Program-made: the position numbers and the translations under genes
Shown here: positions 1-6,038 of the stretch, in pieces
Layout of the letters: each line of letters starts with the position of its first letter
Numbering within the stretch: position 1 is the stretch's first letter
The notes under the pieces: generated by a model
Told to the model about the DNA's origin: nothing
Database searches by the model: none
The model's input: only the letters and a program-made list of their open reading frames with translations
From: Desulfitobacterium sp.
Lineage (GTDB): Bacteria; Bacillota; Desulfitobacteriia; Desulfitobacteriales; Desulfitobacteriaceae
Assembly (NCBI GenBank): GCA_012799495.1
Contig: JAAZLD010000279.1
Coordinates: 1-8,674 of the forward strand
Direction of reading: 5' to 3'
DNA length: 8,674 nucleotides

Positions 1-1
1 A

Positions 2-97
2 AATTTTAGACATTGGTTAGTGATGATTTGGTTTGGTTCTACCTATGTGCTCAACCTTGGAAAAATGTCCAAAGTTAAAGGAGGAGAATCCAAATAG
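2..97 (+). CDS. Possible 3' end of an upstream gene (partial, unrecognised)
   Basis: A reading frame enters from the left edge and stays open for 31 codons until a TAG at 95-97. The peptide has a hydrophobic stretch (HWLVMIWFGSTYVLNL) followed by a short lysine-rich tail ending in GGESK, as in the C-terminus of a membrane protein. The TAG overlaps the proposed ATA start (94-96) of the next gene, and that gene's Shine-Dalgarno sequence lies inside this frame, which is a common coupling geometry in operons. An open run of this length occurs fairly often by chance, and I recognise no family, so this is only a tentative call. Confidence 0.3.
   Translation, partial: NFRHWLVMIWFGSTYVLNLGKMSKVKGGESK
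79..84 (+). promoter_or_regulatory. Shine-Dalgarno site that decides the start of the CNNM/CBS gene
   Basis: AGGAGG (79-84, within AAAGGAGG at 77-84) is a near-perfect anti-16S match. It lies 9 bases before the in-frame ATA at 94-96. The first conventional in-frame start, GTG at 136, has no comparable purine-rich site before it and is more than 50 bases away. The site therefore argues for initiation at the ATA. Confidence 0.65.
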
Positions 98-1446
98 ATA
101 GTATCGGATGGAGTATAGCAAAGATTGTCCTAGCTGTGCTCCTTGTAGGATTAAATGCCTTTTTTGTAGGTGCTGAATTTTCCTTGGTTAAAGTAAGAAA
201 AACACGTCTTGCGGAATTAGCTGAATTAGGCGGACGCAAGGCGGATGTGGCAATAGATGTAACCAACCACTTAGATACCTATCTTTCCGCCTGCCAACTA
301 GGGATTACTTTAGCTTCTTTAGGACTGGGGTGGCTAGGAGAATCGGCTATTGCCGGTTTAATCGCCCCCTTGTTTAAGAATATTGTAGGGTGGGATGGGG
401 TTCTCACTCATACAGTATCCTTAATAATAGCCTTTTTATTAATCGTCTTTATGCACATTGTCCTAGGGGAACTTGTACCAAAATCAATTGCCATTCGAAG
501 TGCTGAAAGAGCTGCCTTATGGACGGCAGGCCCGTTAAGAGTTTTTTATAGGATATTTTTCCCGGTTATTCACTTTTTTAATTGGATAGCCAACTGGATC
601 CTCAAACTCTGGGGTATAAGTCCAGCAAATGAGGCAGATTTAGCTTATACAGAAGAAGAACTGCGAATGTTAGTTGATGCAAGCCAGCGCCATGGTATAT
701 TAGGTAAATTAGAAGGAAAACTCTTAGATAATGTTTTTGAGTTTTCAGAATTAGTAGTTAGTGAAGTTATGGTCCCCCGTCAGGATATGGTATGCCTCTA
801 TATCCAAGACTCTATTGAAGAAGTGCTGGAAACAGTTAAGAAGGCTGGTCACACTCGCTATCCATTGTGTGATGATGATAAGGATAATGTCATTGGCCTT
901 ATCCACATGCGAGATTTATTAGGACTGCCGGAAAATCCCCAGAATATAGAGATAGCAGATCTGAAGCGGGAAATTCTTATCGTACCAGAAGGTATGCCCA
1001 TTTCACATTTAGTTCAAAAAATGCGTAATCAAAGAACTCACCTTTCTGTAATAGTTGATGAGTTCGGTGGTACAGCCGGTATGGTAACAATCGAAGATCT
1101 CATTGAACAATTAGTAGGAGAAATCTATGACGAATTTGAAGGATCAGTTCAAGCAGAGATCATAGAATCTTCTGAAGGAGAATATATAATTAATGGACGG
1201 GTTCTTTTAGACGATCTTGAAGAATTATTGGAGATTGAGATCCACGATGATACAATTTCCACCGTTGGGGGCTTGGTATTTAATCATTTGGGACGTAAAC
1301 CTGCTAAGGGGGATTCTATAGAATTTGAAGGATATGTTTTCACAGTAATGGAAGTAGTAGGGTTCCGGATCACTCAAGTAAAAGTTGCAAAAATTGAGGA
1401 ACCTTCTGAAGAACTCCTTCAAGTTCCAGAGAAAAGTTTTGTTTAA
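94..1446 (+). CDS. CNNM/CBS-domain transporter of the CorC/HlyC (hemolysin-like) family
   Basis: This is a predicted integral membrane protein of 450 residues. The layout is that of the family: a CNNM (DUF21) membrane region at about residues 1-185 with the hallmark GELVPKS at about 125-131, and a CBS-domain pair at about 220-340 with the signature VDEFGGTAGMVTIEDLIE. A CorC_HlyC domain follows at about 364-432. Relatives are linked to Mg2+/Co2+ transport or efflux and are often mis-named hemolysins; the ion here is not shown. I place the start at ATA 94 because AGGAGG stands 9 bases upstream and the added residues (IDSIGWSIAKIVLA, initiator presumably read as Met) complete the first membrane helix in the style of homologues. 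A GTG at 136 would cut that helix and lacks a ribosome site. No terminator separates the gene from htpX, so readthrough is possible. Confidence 0.9.
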   Translation: MDSIGWSIAKIVLAVLLVGLNAFFVGAEFSLVKVRKTRLAELAELGGRKADVAIDVTNHLDTYLSACQLGITLASLGLGWLGESAIAGLIAPLFKNIVGWDGVLTHTVSLIIAFLLIVFMHIVLGELVPKSIAIRSAERAALWTAGPLRVFYRIFFPVIHFFNWIANWILKLWGISPANEADLAYTEEELRMLVDASQRHGILGKLEGKLLDNVFEFSELVVSEVMVPRQDMVCLYIQDSIEEVLETVKKAGHTRYPLCDDDKDNVIGLIHMRDLLGLPENPQNIEIADLKREILIVPEGMPISHLVQKMRNQRTHLSVIVDEFGGTAGMVTIEDLIEQLVGEIYDEFEGSVQAEIIESSEGEYIINGRVLLDDLEELLEIEIHDDTISTVGGLVFNHLGRKPAKGDSIEFEGYVFTVMEVVGFRITQVKVAKIEEPSEELLQVPEKSFV

Positions 1447-1460
1447 AGCTAGTTTTGTAA

Positions 1461-1466
1461 TATAAT
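1461..1466 (+). promoter_or_regulatory. Possible -10 box upstream of htpX
   Basis: A consensus TATAAT lies in the A+T-rich gap between the CNNM/CBS gene and htpX, about 48 bases before the htpX ATG. The best-spaced -35 (TTGTTT at 1439-1444, spacer 16) is poor and lies in the stop region of the previous gene. In such A+T-rich sequence a TATAAT can arise by chance, so an own promoter for htpX is plausible but unproven. Confidence 0.3.
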
Positions 1467-1513
1467 AAAATAATAAGCAGAAGTTACTTTAGCATAATGA
1501 AAGGAGAGTATTG

Positions 1514-2368
1514 ATGAACGGATTTGGCAATCAGTTAAAAACAGTATTCTTAATGAGTTTATTAACGGTTCTTGTCATTCTAGCTGGAAACGCCATAGGC
1601 GGTTCCAATGGTATGATGATGGCCTTTGTCTTTGCTATGGTGATGAACTTTGGTAGTTATTGGTTTAGCGACAAAATAGCTTTGTCCATGACTAAAGCCC
1701 GACCTGTCAGCCCTGATCAGGCCCCGGAACTATATGAGATTATGGAAAAGCTAACCTATAACGCTGACTTGCCTATGCCAAAGTTGTATATTATTCCTTC
1801 ACCTCAGCCTAATGCATTTGCCACAGGAAGAAACCCCAACCATGCTGCAGTGGCTGTAACTCAAGGACTGATGCAGATTCTCGATCGGGAAGAACTAGAA
1901 GGGGTGCTGGCTCATGAATTAGCCCATATTAAAAATCGGGATATCCTCATAGGAACTATAGCTGCTGTAATGGCAGGGGTAATCACTACTTTGGCTAACT
2001 GGGCTCAATGGGCTCTAATGTTTGGAGGACTAGGTAATGACGATGAAGGTGGCTCAGGCTTGGCTGCTTTACCTTTGATTATCTTAGGTCCTATTGCAGC
2101 TTTGTTGGTACAAATGGGAATCTCCCGCTCTCGGGAGTATTTGGCGGATACGACTGGGGCTGACATAGCTGGTAATTCTTATGGTTTAGCTAATGCTCTA
2201 CAAAAATTAGAGCGAGCTTCCACTATGATCCCCATGGAGGTTAATCCTTCAGCAAGCCATCTCTTTATTGTCAACCCTTTAAATGCAAAAAGGGTAGCTA
2301 ATTTATTTAGCACTCATCCTCCTATTCAAGAAAGGGTAAATCGTCTATTTAAGATGGATATCCGTTAA
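1514..2368 (+). CDS. htpX: HtpX-family membrane zinc metalloprotease
   Basis: This encodes an M48-family protease of 284 residues that degrades damaged or misfolded membrane proteins at the cytoplasmic membrane; it is the usual HtpX length. Two N-terminal hydrophobic segments (about 8-28 and 33-50) precede the catalytic HELAH motif at residues 134-138, which supplies two zinc-binding histidines and the catalytic glutamate in the context AHELAHIKNRD. Two more hydrophobic segments (about 145-170 and 183-202) follow. The third zinc ligand is probably the glutamate of SREYLAD at about residue 208. The conserved FSTHPPIQERVNRL lies near the C-terminus. I chose ATG 1514 because AGGAG at 1502-1506 is 7 bases upstream; a TTG directly before it at 1511 would be too close. 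The gene follows the CNNM/CBS gene by 67 bases and ends before a strong terminator. Confidence 0.95.
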   Translation: MNGFGNQLKTVFLMSLLTVLVILAGNAIGGSNGMMMAFVFAMVMNFGSYWFSDKIALSMTKARPVSPDQAPELYEIMEKLTYNADLPMPKLYIIPSPQPNAFATGRNPNHAAVAVTQGLMQILDREELEGVLAHELAHIKNRDILIGTIAAVMAGVITTLANWAQWALMFGGLGNDDEGGSGLAALPLIILGPIAALLVQMGISRSREYLADTTGADIAGNSYGLANALQKLERASTMIPMEVNPSASHLFIVNPLNAKRVANLFSTHPPIQERVNRLFKMDIR

Positions 2369-2446
2369 TCCCTTTGGAGTGAAGGTGGTATCGCCCTATA
2401 ATCAATAAAATAGTGTTATAAAACCAATTAGGGTTAGTTAGATATT

Positions 2447-2488
2447 AAAACAGCTGCCTGGAAAACTCATTTCCAGCAGCTGTTTTTT
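2447..2488 (+). terminator. Rho-independent terminator after htpX, possibly bidirectional
   Basis: The left arm (2447-2464) and right arm (2470-2486) pair over 17 base pairs, with one bulged C in the left arm and a five-base loop (ACTCA). The core is CAGCTG paired with CAGCTG plus CTGGAAA paired with TTTCCAG. A run of six T at 2483-2488 follows the core. On the - strand the hairpin is followed by TTTTAATAT, so it may also end the convergent UxaA-type operon, whose stop codon is about 45 bases away. Confidence 0.9.
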
Positions 2489-2533
2489 GCTTTTAGTTAA
2501 TTTTTTGTCTTGGGTTAACGTTTTTTAGTGCTT

Positions 2534-3691
2534 CTAAAAAGTTGAACCGATACGGAAGATTCCGAATTCCTGGTGTCCTAAACTTTCTGACTTAGTCTGT
2601 TTACCTTTAGCTACTTCAAGGATCTCTTGGAAAATCCTCTTTCCGCCTTCCTCGATACTCTCTTTACCAGAGATAATAGAGGACAAATCTAAATCAATAT
2701 TGTCCTTCATATTTTGAAAGGTTTCCCCATTAGCTGTAACCTTGATAACTGGCGCAATAGGGGAGCCTGTAGGAGTGCCTCGCCCTGTTGTAAAAACTAA
2801 GATTTGAACTCCTCCCGCCAACATACCGATCATGGATTCCACGTCTTGTCCCGGGGTGTCCATAATAAATAAACCTTTACCTTGCGGAGATTCCCCATAA
2901 GCTAGAACATCTTCAATGGGAGAGTGACCAGCTTTATAAATACAGCCTAAAGATTTTTCTTCAATGGAGCTAATACCACCTTCGATATTGCCAGGAGTTG
3001 GTTGTCCTCCTCTTAGATCTACCTGTAAGCTCTTAGCTCTGATTTCCGTTACTTCAACAATCTTTAAAAGTTTTTCCGCTACTTCTGGAGTCCTAGCCCT
3101 TTTGGCCAAGATATGTTCTGCTCCAATAAATTCAGTAGTTTCTGAGAGCATGGTTACTCCACCAGCCTGAACCAAAAGATCTGAAGCCACCCCTACTGCA
3201 GGATTAGAGGCTAACCCTGAAGTAAAGTCTGAGGCACCACATTCAATACCAAGGGATAGTTCGCTGATGGGAACCTCTTCTCGTTGGAGAGTTGCTAACT
3301 GACGAGCCATTTTACTGGCAATACGGACTCCTTTGGCTGTGGTTTTTATTGTACCACCGTTTTCTTGGATACCTATAGCTTCTACCATCTTACCGGAAGT
3401 TGCAATAGACTGAGCAGTGCCCTGGATGGGTATCCCTTCACAACCAAGGCCCACAACCAGAACAGCTCCTACGTTGGGATTAAGGCCTATTCCGATTAAG
3501 GTCCGTAAAGTTTGCTCATAATCTGCCCCAAGCTGACAGCAACCATGCTGGTTAGGGACTGCTATTGCTCCTGGTACCTGGGCAGCTATATTAAAGGCTA
3601 CTGTAGTAGCACAAACGGATGTTGGTAATATTAGCAGATGATTGCGAATTCCTGTTTTTCCATCTGGTCTGCGAAAACCCATGAACTTCAT
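2534..3691 (-). CDS. UxaA/GarD-family dehydratase or lyase, large (catalytic) subunit
   Basis: This 385-residue protein matches the catalytic part of the altronate/galactarate dehydratase family, which also includes the beta subunit of sulfolactate sulfo-lyase (SuyB). Motifs seen are GFRRPDGKTGIRNH at 5-18, NQHGCC at 47-52, GLGCEG at 81-86, GIECGASDFTSG at 148-159, LSETTEFIGAEHIL at 182-195, QPTPGNIEGG at 230-239, KSLGC at 246-250 and MDTPG at 277-281. The family is metal dependent; Cys27, Cys51/52, Cys84, Cys151 and Cys250 are candidate iron or cluster ligands (inference). The usual N-terminal SAF domain is absent and is supplied by the gene just upstream. The ATG at 3691 has GGAGG 8 bases upstream; a second in-frame ATG three codons later is possible. 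No uronate or sulfonate pathway gene lies next to it, so the substrate cannot be assigned. Confidence 0.88.
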   Translation of the reverse strand: MKFMGFRRPDGKTGIRNHLLILPTSVCATTVAFNIAAQVPGAIAVPNQHGCCQLGADYEQTLRTLIGIGLNPNVGAVLVVGLGCEGIPIQGTAQSIATSGKMVEAIGIQENGGTIKTTAKGVRIASKMARQLATLQREEVPISELSLGIECGASDFTSGLASNPAVGVASDLLVQAGGVTMLSETTEFIGAEHILAKRARTPEVAEKLLKIVEVTEIRAKSLQVDLRGGQPTPGNIEGGISSIEEKSLGCIYKAGHSPIEDVLAYGESPQGKGLFIMDTPGQDVESMIGMLAGGVQILVFTTGRGTPTGSPIAPVIKVTANGETFQNMKDNIDLDLSSIISGKESIEEGGKRIFQEILEVAKGKQTKSESLGHQEFGIFRIGSTF

Positions 3692-3706
3692 ATAAATTTC
3701 CTCCCT

Positions 3707-4000
3707 CTAATTCTCCAAATCCCCACGGCCACGTTTGGAAACCATGTTGTGAACATGAACATGTTGGCCAGGTTGGATATCTTTAATTGCTTTCCCGATA
3801 CTTTCTGCATACTTAACAACCTCTTCTCCTTTTGCTATAGGAAGGATTGCCACTTTATGGCCTAAAGGGATATTTTCTTGGAGGAGAAGGGATTCTACCT
3901 GGTTGCCACGGTAAAAAGAAATTGTTGTACCTGCTGAAACATCTTTTACACAAGTTGCTACATTATCTATTTCATGGATAACTACAGCTTGTTTTTCCAC
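3707..4000 (-). CDS. SAF-domain small subunit of a UxaA/GarD/SuyA-type dehydratase or lyase
   Basis: This 97-residue soluble protein is a stand-alone SAF domain, equivalent to the N-terminal part of one-piece altronate dehydratase or to SuyA of sulfolactate sulfo-lyase. Diagnostic stretches are IPLGHKVAI at about 44-52, KGEEVVKYAESIGKA at about 57-71 and the histidine-rich HVHVHN at about 80-85. The C-terminal SKRGRGDL resembles the linker that joins SAF to the catalytic domain in relatives. Translation probably starts at GTG 4000, preceded by a GGGGGA purine run about 5 bases upstream; no in-frame ATG is available. It ends 15 bases before the large-subunit gene, whose ribosome site fills that gap, so the two subunits are surely co-expressed. 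This small subunit is thought to shape or cover the active site of its partner (family inference). Confidence 0.85.
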   Translation of the reverse strand: MEKQAVVIHEIDNVATCVKDVSAGTTISFYRGNQVESLLLQENIPLGHKVAILPIAKGEEVVKYAESIGKAIKDIQPGQHVHVHNMVSKRGRGDLEN

Positions 4001-4029
4001 AGAGATCCCCCATTCAAATTTTTTACTAT

Positions 4030-4038
4030 ATTATAACA
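4030..4038 (-). promoter_or_regulatory. Extended -10 promoter candidate for the SAF/UxaA operon
   Basis: Read on the - strand, 4038 to 4030 is TGTTATAAT: a consensus TATAAT with the TGn extension. It would start transcription near 4023 and leave a leader of about 23 bases before the GTG. The hexamer 17 bases further upstream (TAAAGG) does not resemble TTGACA, which is tolerable for an extended -10 promoter. I saw no clear operator or riboswitch in the 197-base divergent gap. Confidence 0.45.
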
Positions 4039-4197
4039 CAAGAACAAGGACACCTTTAGTGTTATTTTTAGCAAGGATGTGGGAATTGAGATTTGGAATA
4101 AGAAGGGACATTTATAGGCAAACTAAAAGGCAACTTATAAAATATTAGAATACTAAACTTTCTATTTCCTTTGGAGAAAGGAGTTTGCCTCACAAGT

Positions 4198-4941
4198 ATG
4201 ATACTTATCGCAATTCGAACAGTCATTCTTTATTCCTTAGTAATACTTGCTTTGCGTTTAATGGGAAAAAGGGAGATTGGTCAATTACAGCCTTTTGAAT
4301 TTGTGGTAATCTTGATGATTTCAGACTTAGCAGCCATACCCAGTGAAAATATGGGGATCCCTTTAATATCAGGTATTATTCCAATTCTTATTTTGGTTAT
4401 CTTAAGTATCTCTCTCTCTTACTTAGAACTAAAAAGCGTTAAAGCTAGGGATATACTTAATGGTGTTCCTTCTATACTCGTTGATCGAGGAAGGATAGTT
4501 GAAGAGGAATTGATTCGGAATCGACTACCCCTTTCGGATTTGGTAGAAGAATTAAGAATGCGCAGTATTCCCAATATCGCTGATGTAGAATTTGCTATTT
4601 TGGAGACCAATGGCCAGATAAGTGTTTTACCTAAATCTAATAAGAGGCCTGTAACACCAGAAGATTTAAAGATAGAACCGGATTTTGAAGGATTGCCTTA
4701 TGTATTGATAATGGATGGAAGAATCGATAATAAAGCATTAGCGATTTCAGGAAAAAATTTAACTTGGTTGGAAAATGAACTAAAAAAGAAAAATGTTCAA
4801 AGTATAGAGGAGGTTTTTTTTGCCAGTTTAGATACTACGGGAAGTCTTTACCTTCAGCTTAAAGATAAAAATCTGAAAAAAAGTAAAACAAAAGGGAATG
4901 GAAGTAGAAAATCCAAAAAGCAAAATAAGGATAAGGAGTAG
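4198..4941 (+). CDS. YetF-like DUF421 membrane protein
   Basis: This 247-residue protein belongs to the DUF421 (YetF/YdfS/YrbG) family found mainly in spore-forming Firmicutes; its biochemical role is unknown to me. Three hydrophobic segments (about 2-22, 33-48 and 53-77) contain the typical LMGKREIGQLQPFEFV at 21-36 and ISDLAAIP at 41-48. The cytoplasmic-type DUF421 domain follows from about 80 (DILNGVPSILVDRG at 85-98). The C-terminal 25 residues are strongly basic (many Lys/Ser/Asn) and look disordered. I chose ATG 4198 because the protein then begins like its relatives. AAAGGAG at 4177-4183 sits 14 bases upstream, an unusually long spacing. A TTG at 4171 in the same frame lies ahead of that site and has none of its own. 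It leads a three-gene operon, with 31 bases to the next gene. Confidence 0.88.
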   Translation: MILIAIRTVILYSLVILALRLMGKREIGQLQPFEFVVILMISDLAAIPSENMGIPLISGIIPILILVILSISLSYLELKSVKARDILNGVPSILVDRGRIVEEELIRNRLPLSDLVEELRMRSIPNIADVEFAILETNGQISVLPKSNKRPVTPEDLKIEPDFEGLPYVLIMDGRIDNKALAISGKNLTWLENELKKKNVQSIEEVFFASLDTTGSLYLQLKDKNLKKSKTKGNGSRKSKKQNKDKE

Positions 4942-4972
4942 GTGAAAAAGAAAAGCATATGAGGTGTAACAT

Positions 4973-5356
4973 ATGTTAAGGACTTATTTGACCGCCGCTA
5001 TTATTTTTATAGTATTAATCTTCGGTAGTATTTGGTATAACAAGTATCTTAGTGAAACTACTACATCACTGGATGAAAAACTACTTGTTATTGGGCAAGA
5101 GATTCAGCTTAAAAACTGGGAAAATACAAATATCCTTCTTAAAAAATTCGAAGATGAATGGAATGAGGAAAAAAAGATTTGTAATCTTCTCCTAGATCAT
5201 TCTCAAATAGATAATATTGATATTACTTTGGAGCGGCTAAAAAGCTATGTAACTAGTCAAGATGAAGTACTAAGCTTAGGGGAAGTTGCTACTCTTCGAC
5301 TATATTTCAATCGTATAAGAGATATTGAAAAGATATCTATTGAGAATCTTTTATAA
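4973..5356 (+). CDS. DUF4363 family protein
   Basis: This 127-residue protein has one N-terminal membrane anchor (about residues 4-22, LTAAIIFIVLIFGSIWY). A mostly helical, charged domain follows and is probably outside the membrane. The stretch LLLDHSQIDNIDITLERLKSYV (about 72-93), preceded by a tryptophan-containing helix, is the pattern I associate with DUF4363. Members of that family commonly sit next to DUF421 genes in clostridial genomes, as here. No catalytic motif is visible; a structural or accessory role to the DUF421 protein is an inference. The ATG at 4973 has GAGGTG 6 bases upstream. It lies 31 bases after the DUF421 gene and 27 bases before the next, so the three are probably co-transcribed. 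Confidence 0.78.
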   Translation: MLRTYLTAAIIFIVLIFGSIWYNKYLSETTTSLDEKLLVIGQEIQLKNWENTNILLKKFEDEWNEEKKICNLLLDHSQIDNIDITLERLKSYVTSQDEVLSLGEVATLRLYFNRIRDIEKISIENLL

Positions 5357-5383
5357 CGCTATAATTTTGAGGGAGGGAGTGAA

Positions 5384-5968
5384 TTGGGTTCAAAGGGGGA
5401 TAAGCTAGGGAATTGGAGCAGTATTATTGCTACCCTAGGAACCATGACATTAGCAATAACAGCTACCATTACTGTGTTTATTACCCTCAATGCTTGGAAA
5501 GTGGAAAGGGAATCGGCACGTCCATATTTTTCCCTTCAGGATTCACCAAAGGTAGAAGGGAAGTCAGGAATATCATTTGAGTTTAAATTTAGTAATGTGG
5601 GAATTCATCCTGCTACTAATATAGCTAGTCGAACTTTAGTTTTCCTCCAGAATATGGATGATGTGCCCATTCATGATGCTCAATTCTCTTTAGTAAATGA
5701 GATTCCTAAGAATATGGCTACTAGTATGGTAATAGCCTTGGAATCCTCGGAAGTAGCTGATCATGAACTTGAGCGGAACCCTACATATATCGTAATTCAT
5801 TTACAATATGAAGATCCTATTATAAAGGGAAAGTATAATCAGACTTTGTATTATCGCTGGGATGGTATAGACGGGGAAGAGTTAAACCCATTAGTTCATG
5901 TAGAGGCAAAGGAAATGGAGAAGATTACTCAGTATTTTAAACACCATAAGGTAAATTTTGAAAAGTAA
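5384..5968 (+). CDS. Hypothetical single-pass membrane protein with a probable beta-sandwich domain
   Basis: I do not recognise this 194-residue protein. A short polar N-terminus is followed by one hydrophobic helix (about residues 12-36, rich in Thr and Ala). The remainder is soluble and looks beta-rich, with alternating hydrophobic strands such as ISFEFKFSNVG (63-73), PTYIVIHLQYED (133-144) and YNQTLYYRW (151-159). The pattern FxNVGxHPATNI at 69-80 resembles strand-turn segments in immunoglobulin-like domains with conserved N-x-G-x-x-P-A. The C-terminal 25 residues are probably helical. The start is TTG 5384, with GGAGG at 5372-5376 7 bases upstream and no competing ATG nearby. It is the last gene of the DUF421-DUF4363 operon, and its stop codon abuts a perfect hairpin. 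It may work with those two proteins, but nothing in it shows how. Confidence 0.75.
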   Translation: MGSKGDKLGNWSSIIATLGTMTLAITATITVFITLNAWKVERESARPYFSLQDSPKVEGKSGISFEFKFSNVGIHPATNIASRTLVFLQNMDDVPIHDAQFSLVNEIPKNMATSMVIALESSEVADHELERNPTYIVIHLQYEDPIIKGKYNQTLYYRWDGIDGEELNPLVHVEAKEMEKITQYFKHHKVNFEK

Positions 5969-6009
5969 AGGGAGTAGCGTAATACTTTGATAGTTTACGC
6001 TACTCCCTT
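5968..6009. terminator. Hairpin terminator between convergent operons (bidirectional)
   Basis: AAGGGAGTAGCGTAA at 5968-5982 pairs perfectly with 5995-6009 (15 base pairs, 12-base loop). The left arm begins at the last base of the TAA stop of the 194-residue protein. On the + side the arm is followed by GGAGATTTATTTG, a weak U tract. On the - side it is followed by TTACTTTTCAAAATTT, which is better. It probably ends both the DUF421 operon and the lutABC operon, whose last stop is 30 bases away. Confidence 0.75.
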
Positions 6010-6038
6010 GGAGATTTATTTGGGTATTATAAATATAA

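Noticed and set aside
2394..2434. CCCTA...TAGGG inverted repeat before the htpX terminator
   Set aside because: Only five pairs with a loop of about 30 bases in A+T-rich sequence; expected by chance.
2964..3170. 68-codon + strand open frame inside the UxaA-type gene
   Set aside because: It lies entirely antisense to a gene with many family motifs, has no ribosome site of note and no recognisable protein pattern.
3638..3865. 75-codon + strand open frame across the junction of the SAF and UxaA-type genes
   Set aside because: It is antisense to two well-supported genes, and its sequence shows no domain-like pattern.
4086..4151. Possible + strand promoter for the DUF421 operon (TTGAGA at 4086; TATAAA at 4136; TAGAAT at 4146)
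   Set aside because: No -35/-10 pair has both good boxes and proper spacing, and no convincing sporulation-sigma consensus was found. A promoter must exist in this gap, but I cannot place it.
4959..4979. Six-codon leader-like frame (MRCNIC) overlapping the DUF4363 start
   Set aside because: It arises from two nearby CATATG words; it has no well-spaced ribosome site and no attenuator-like hairpin follows.
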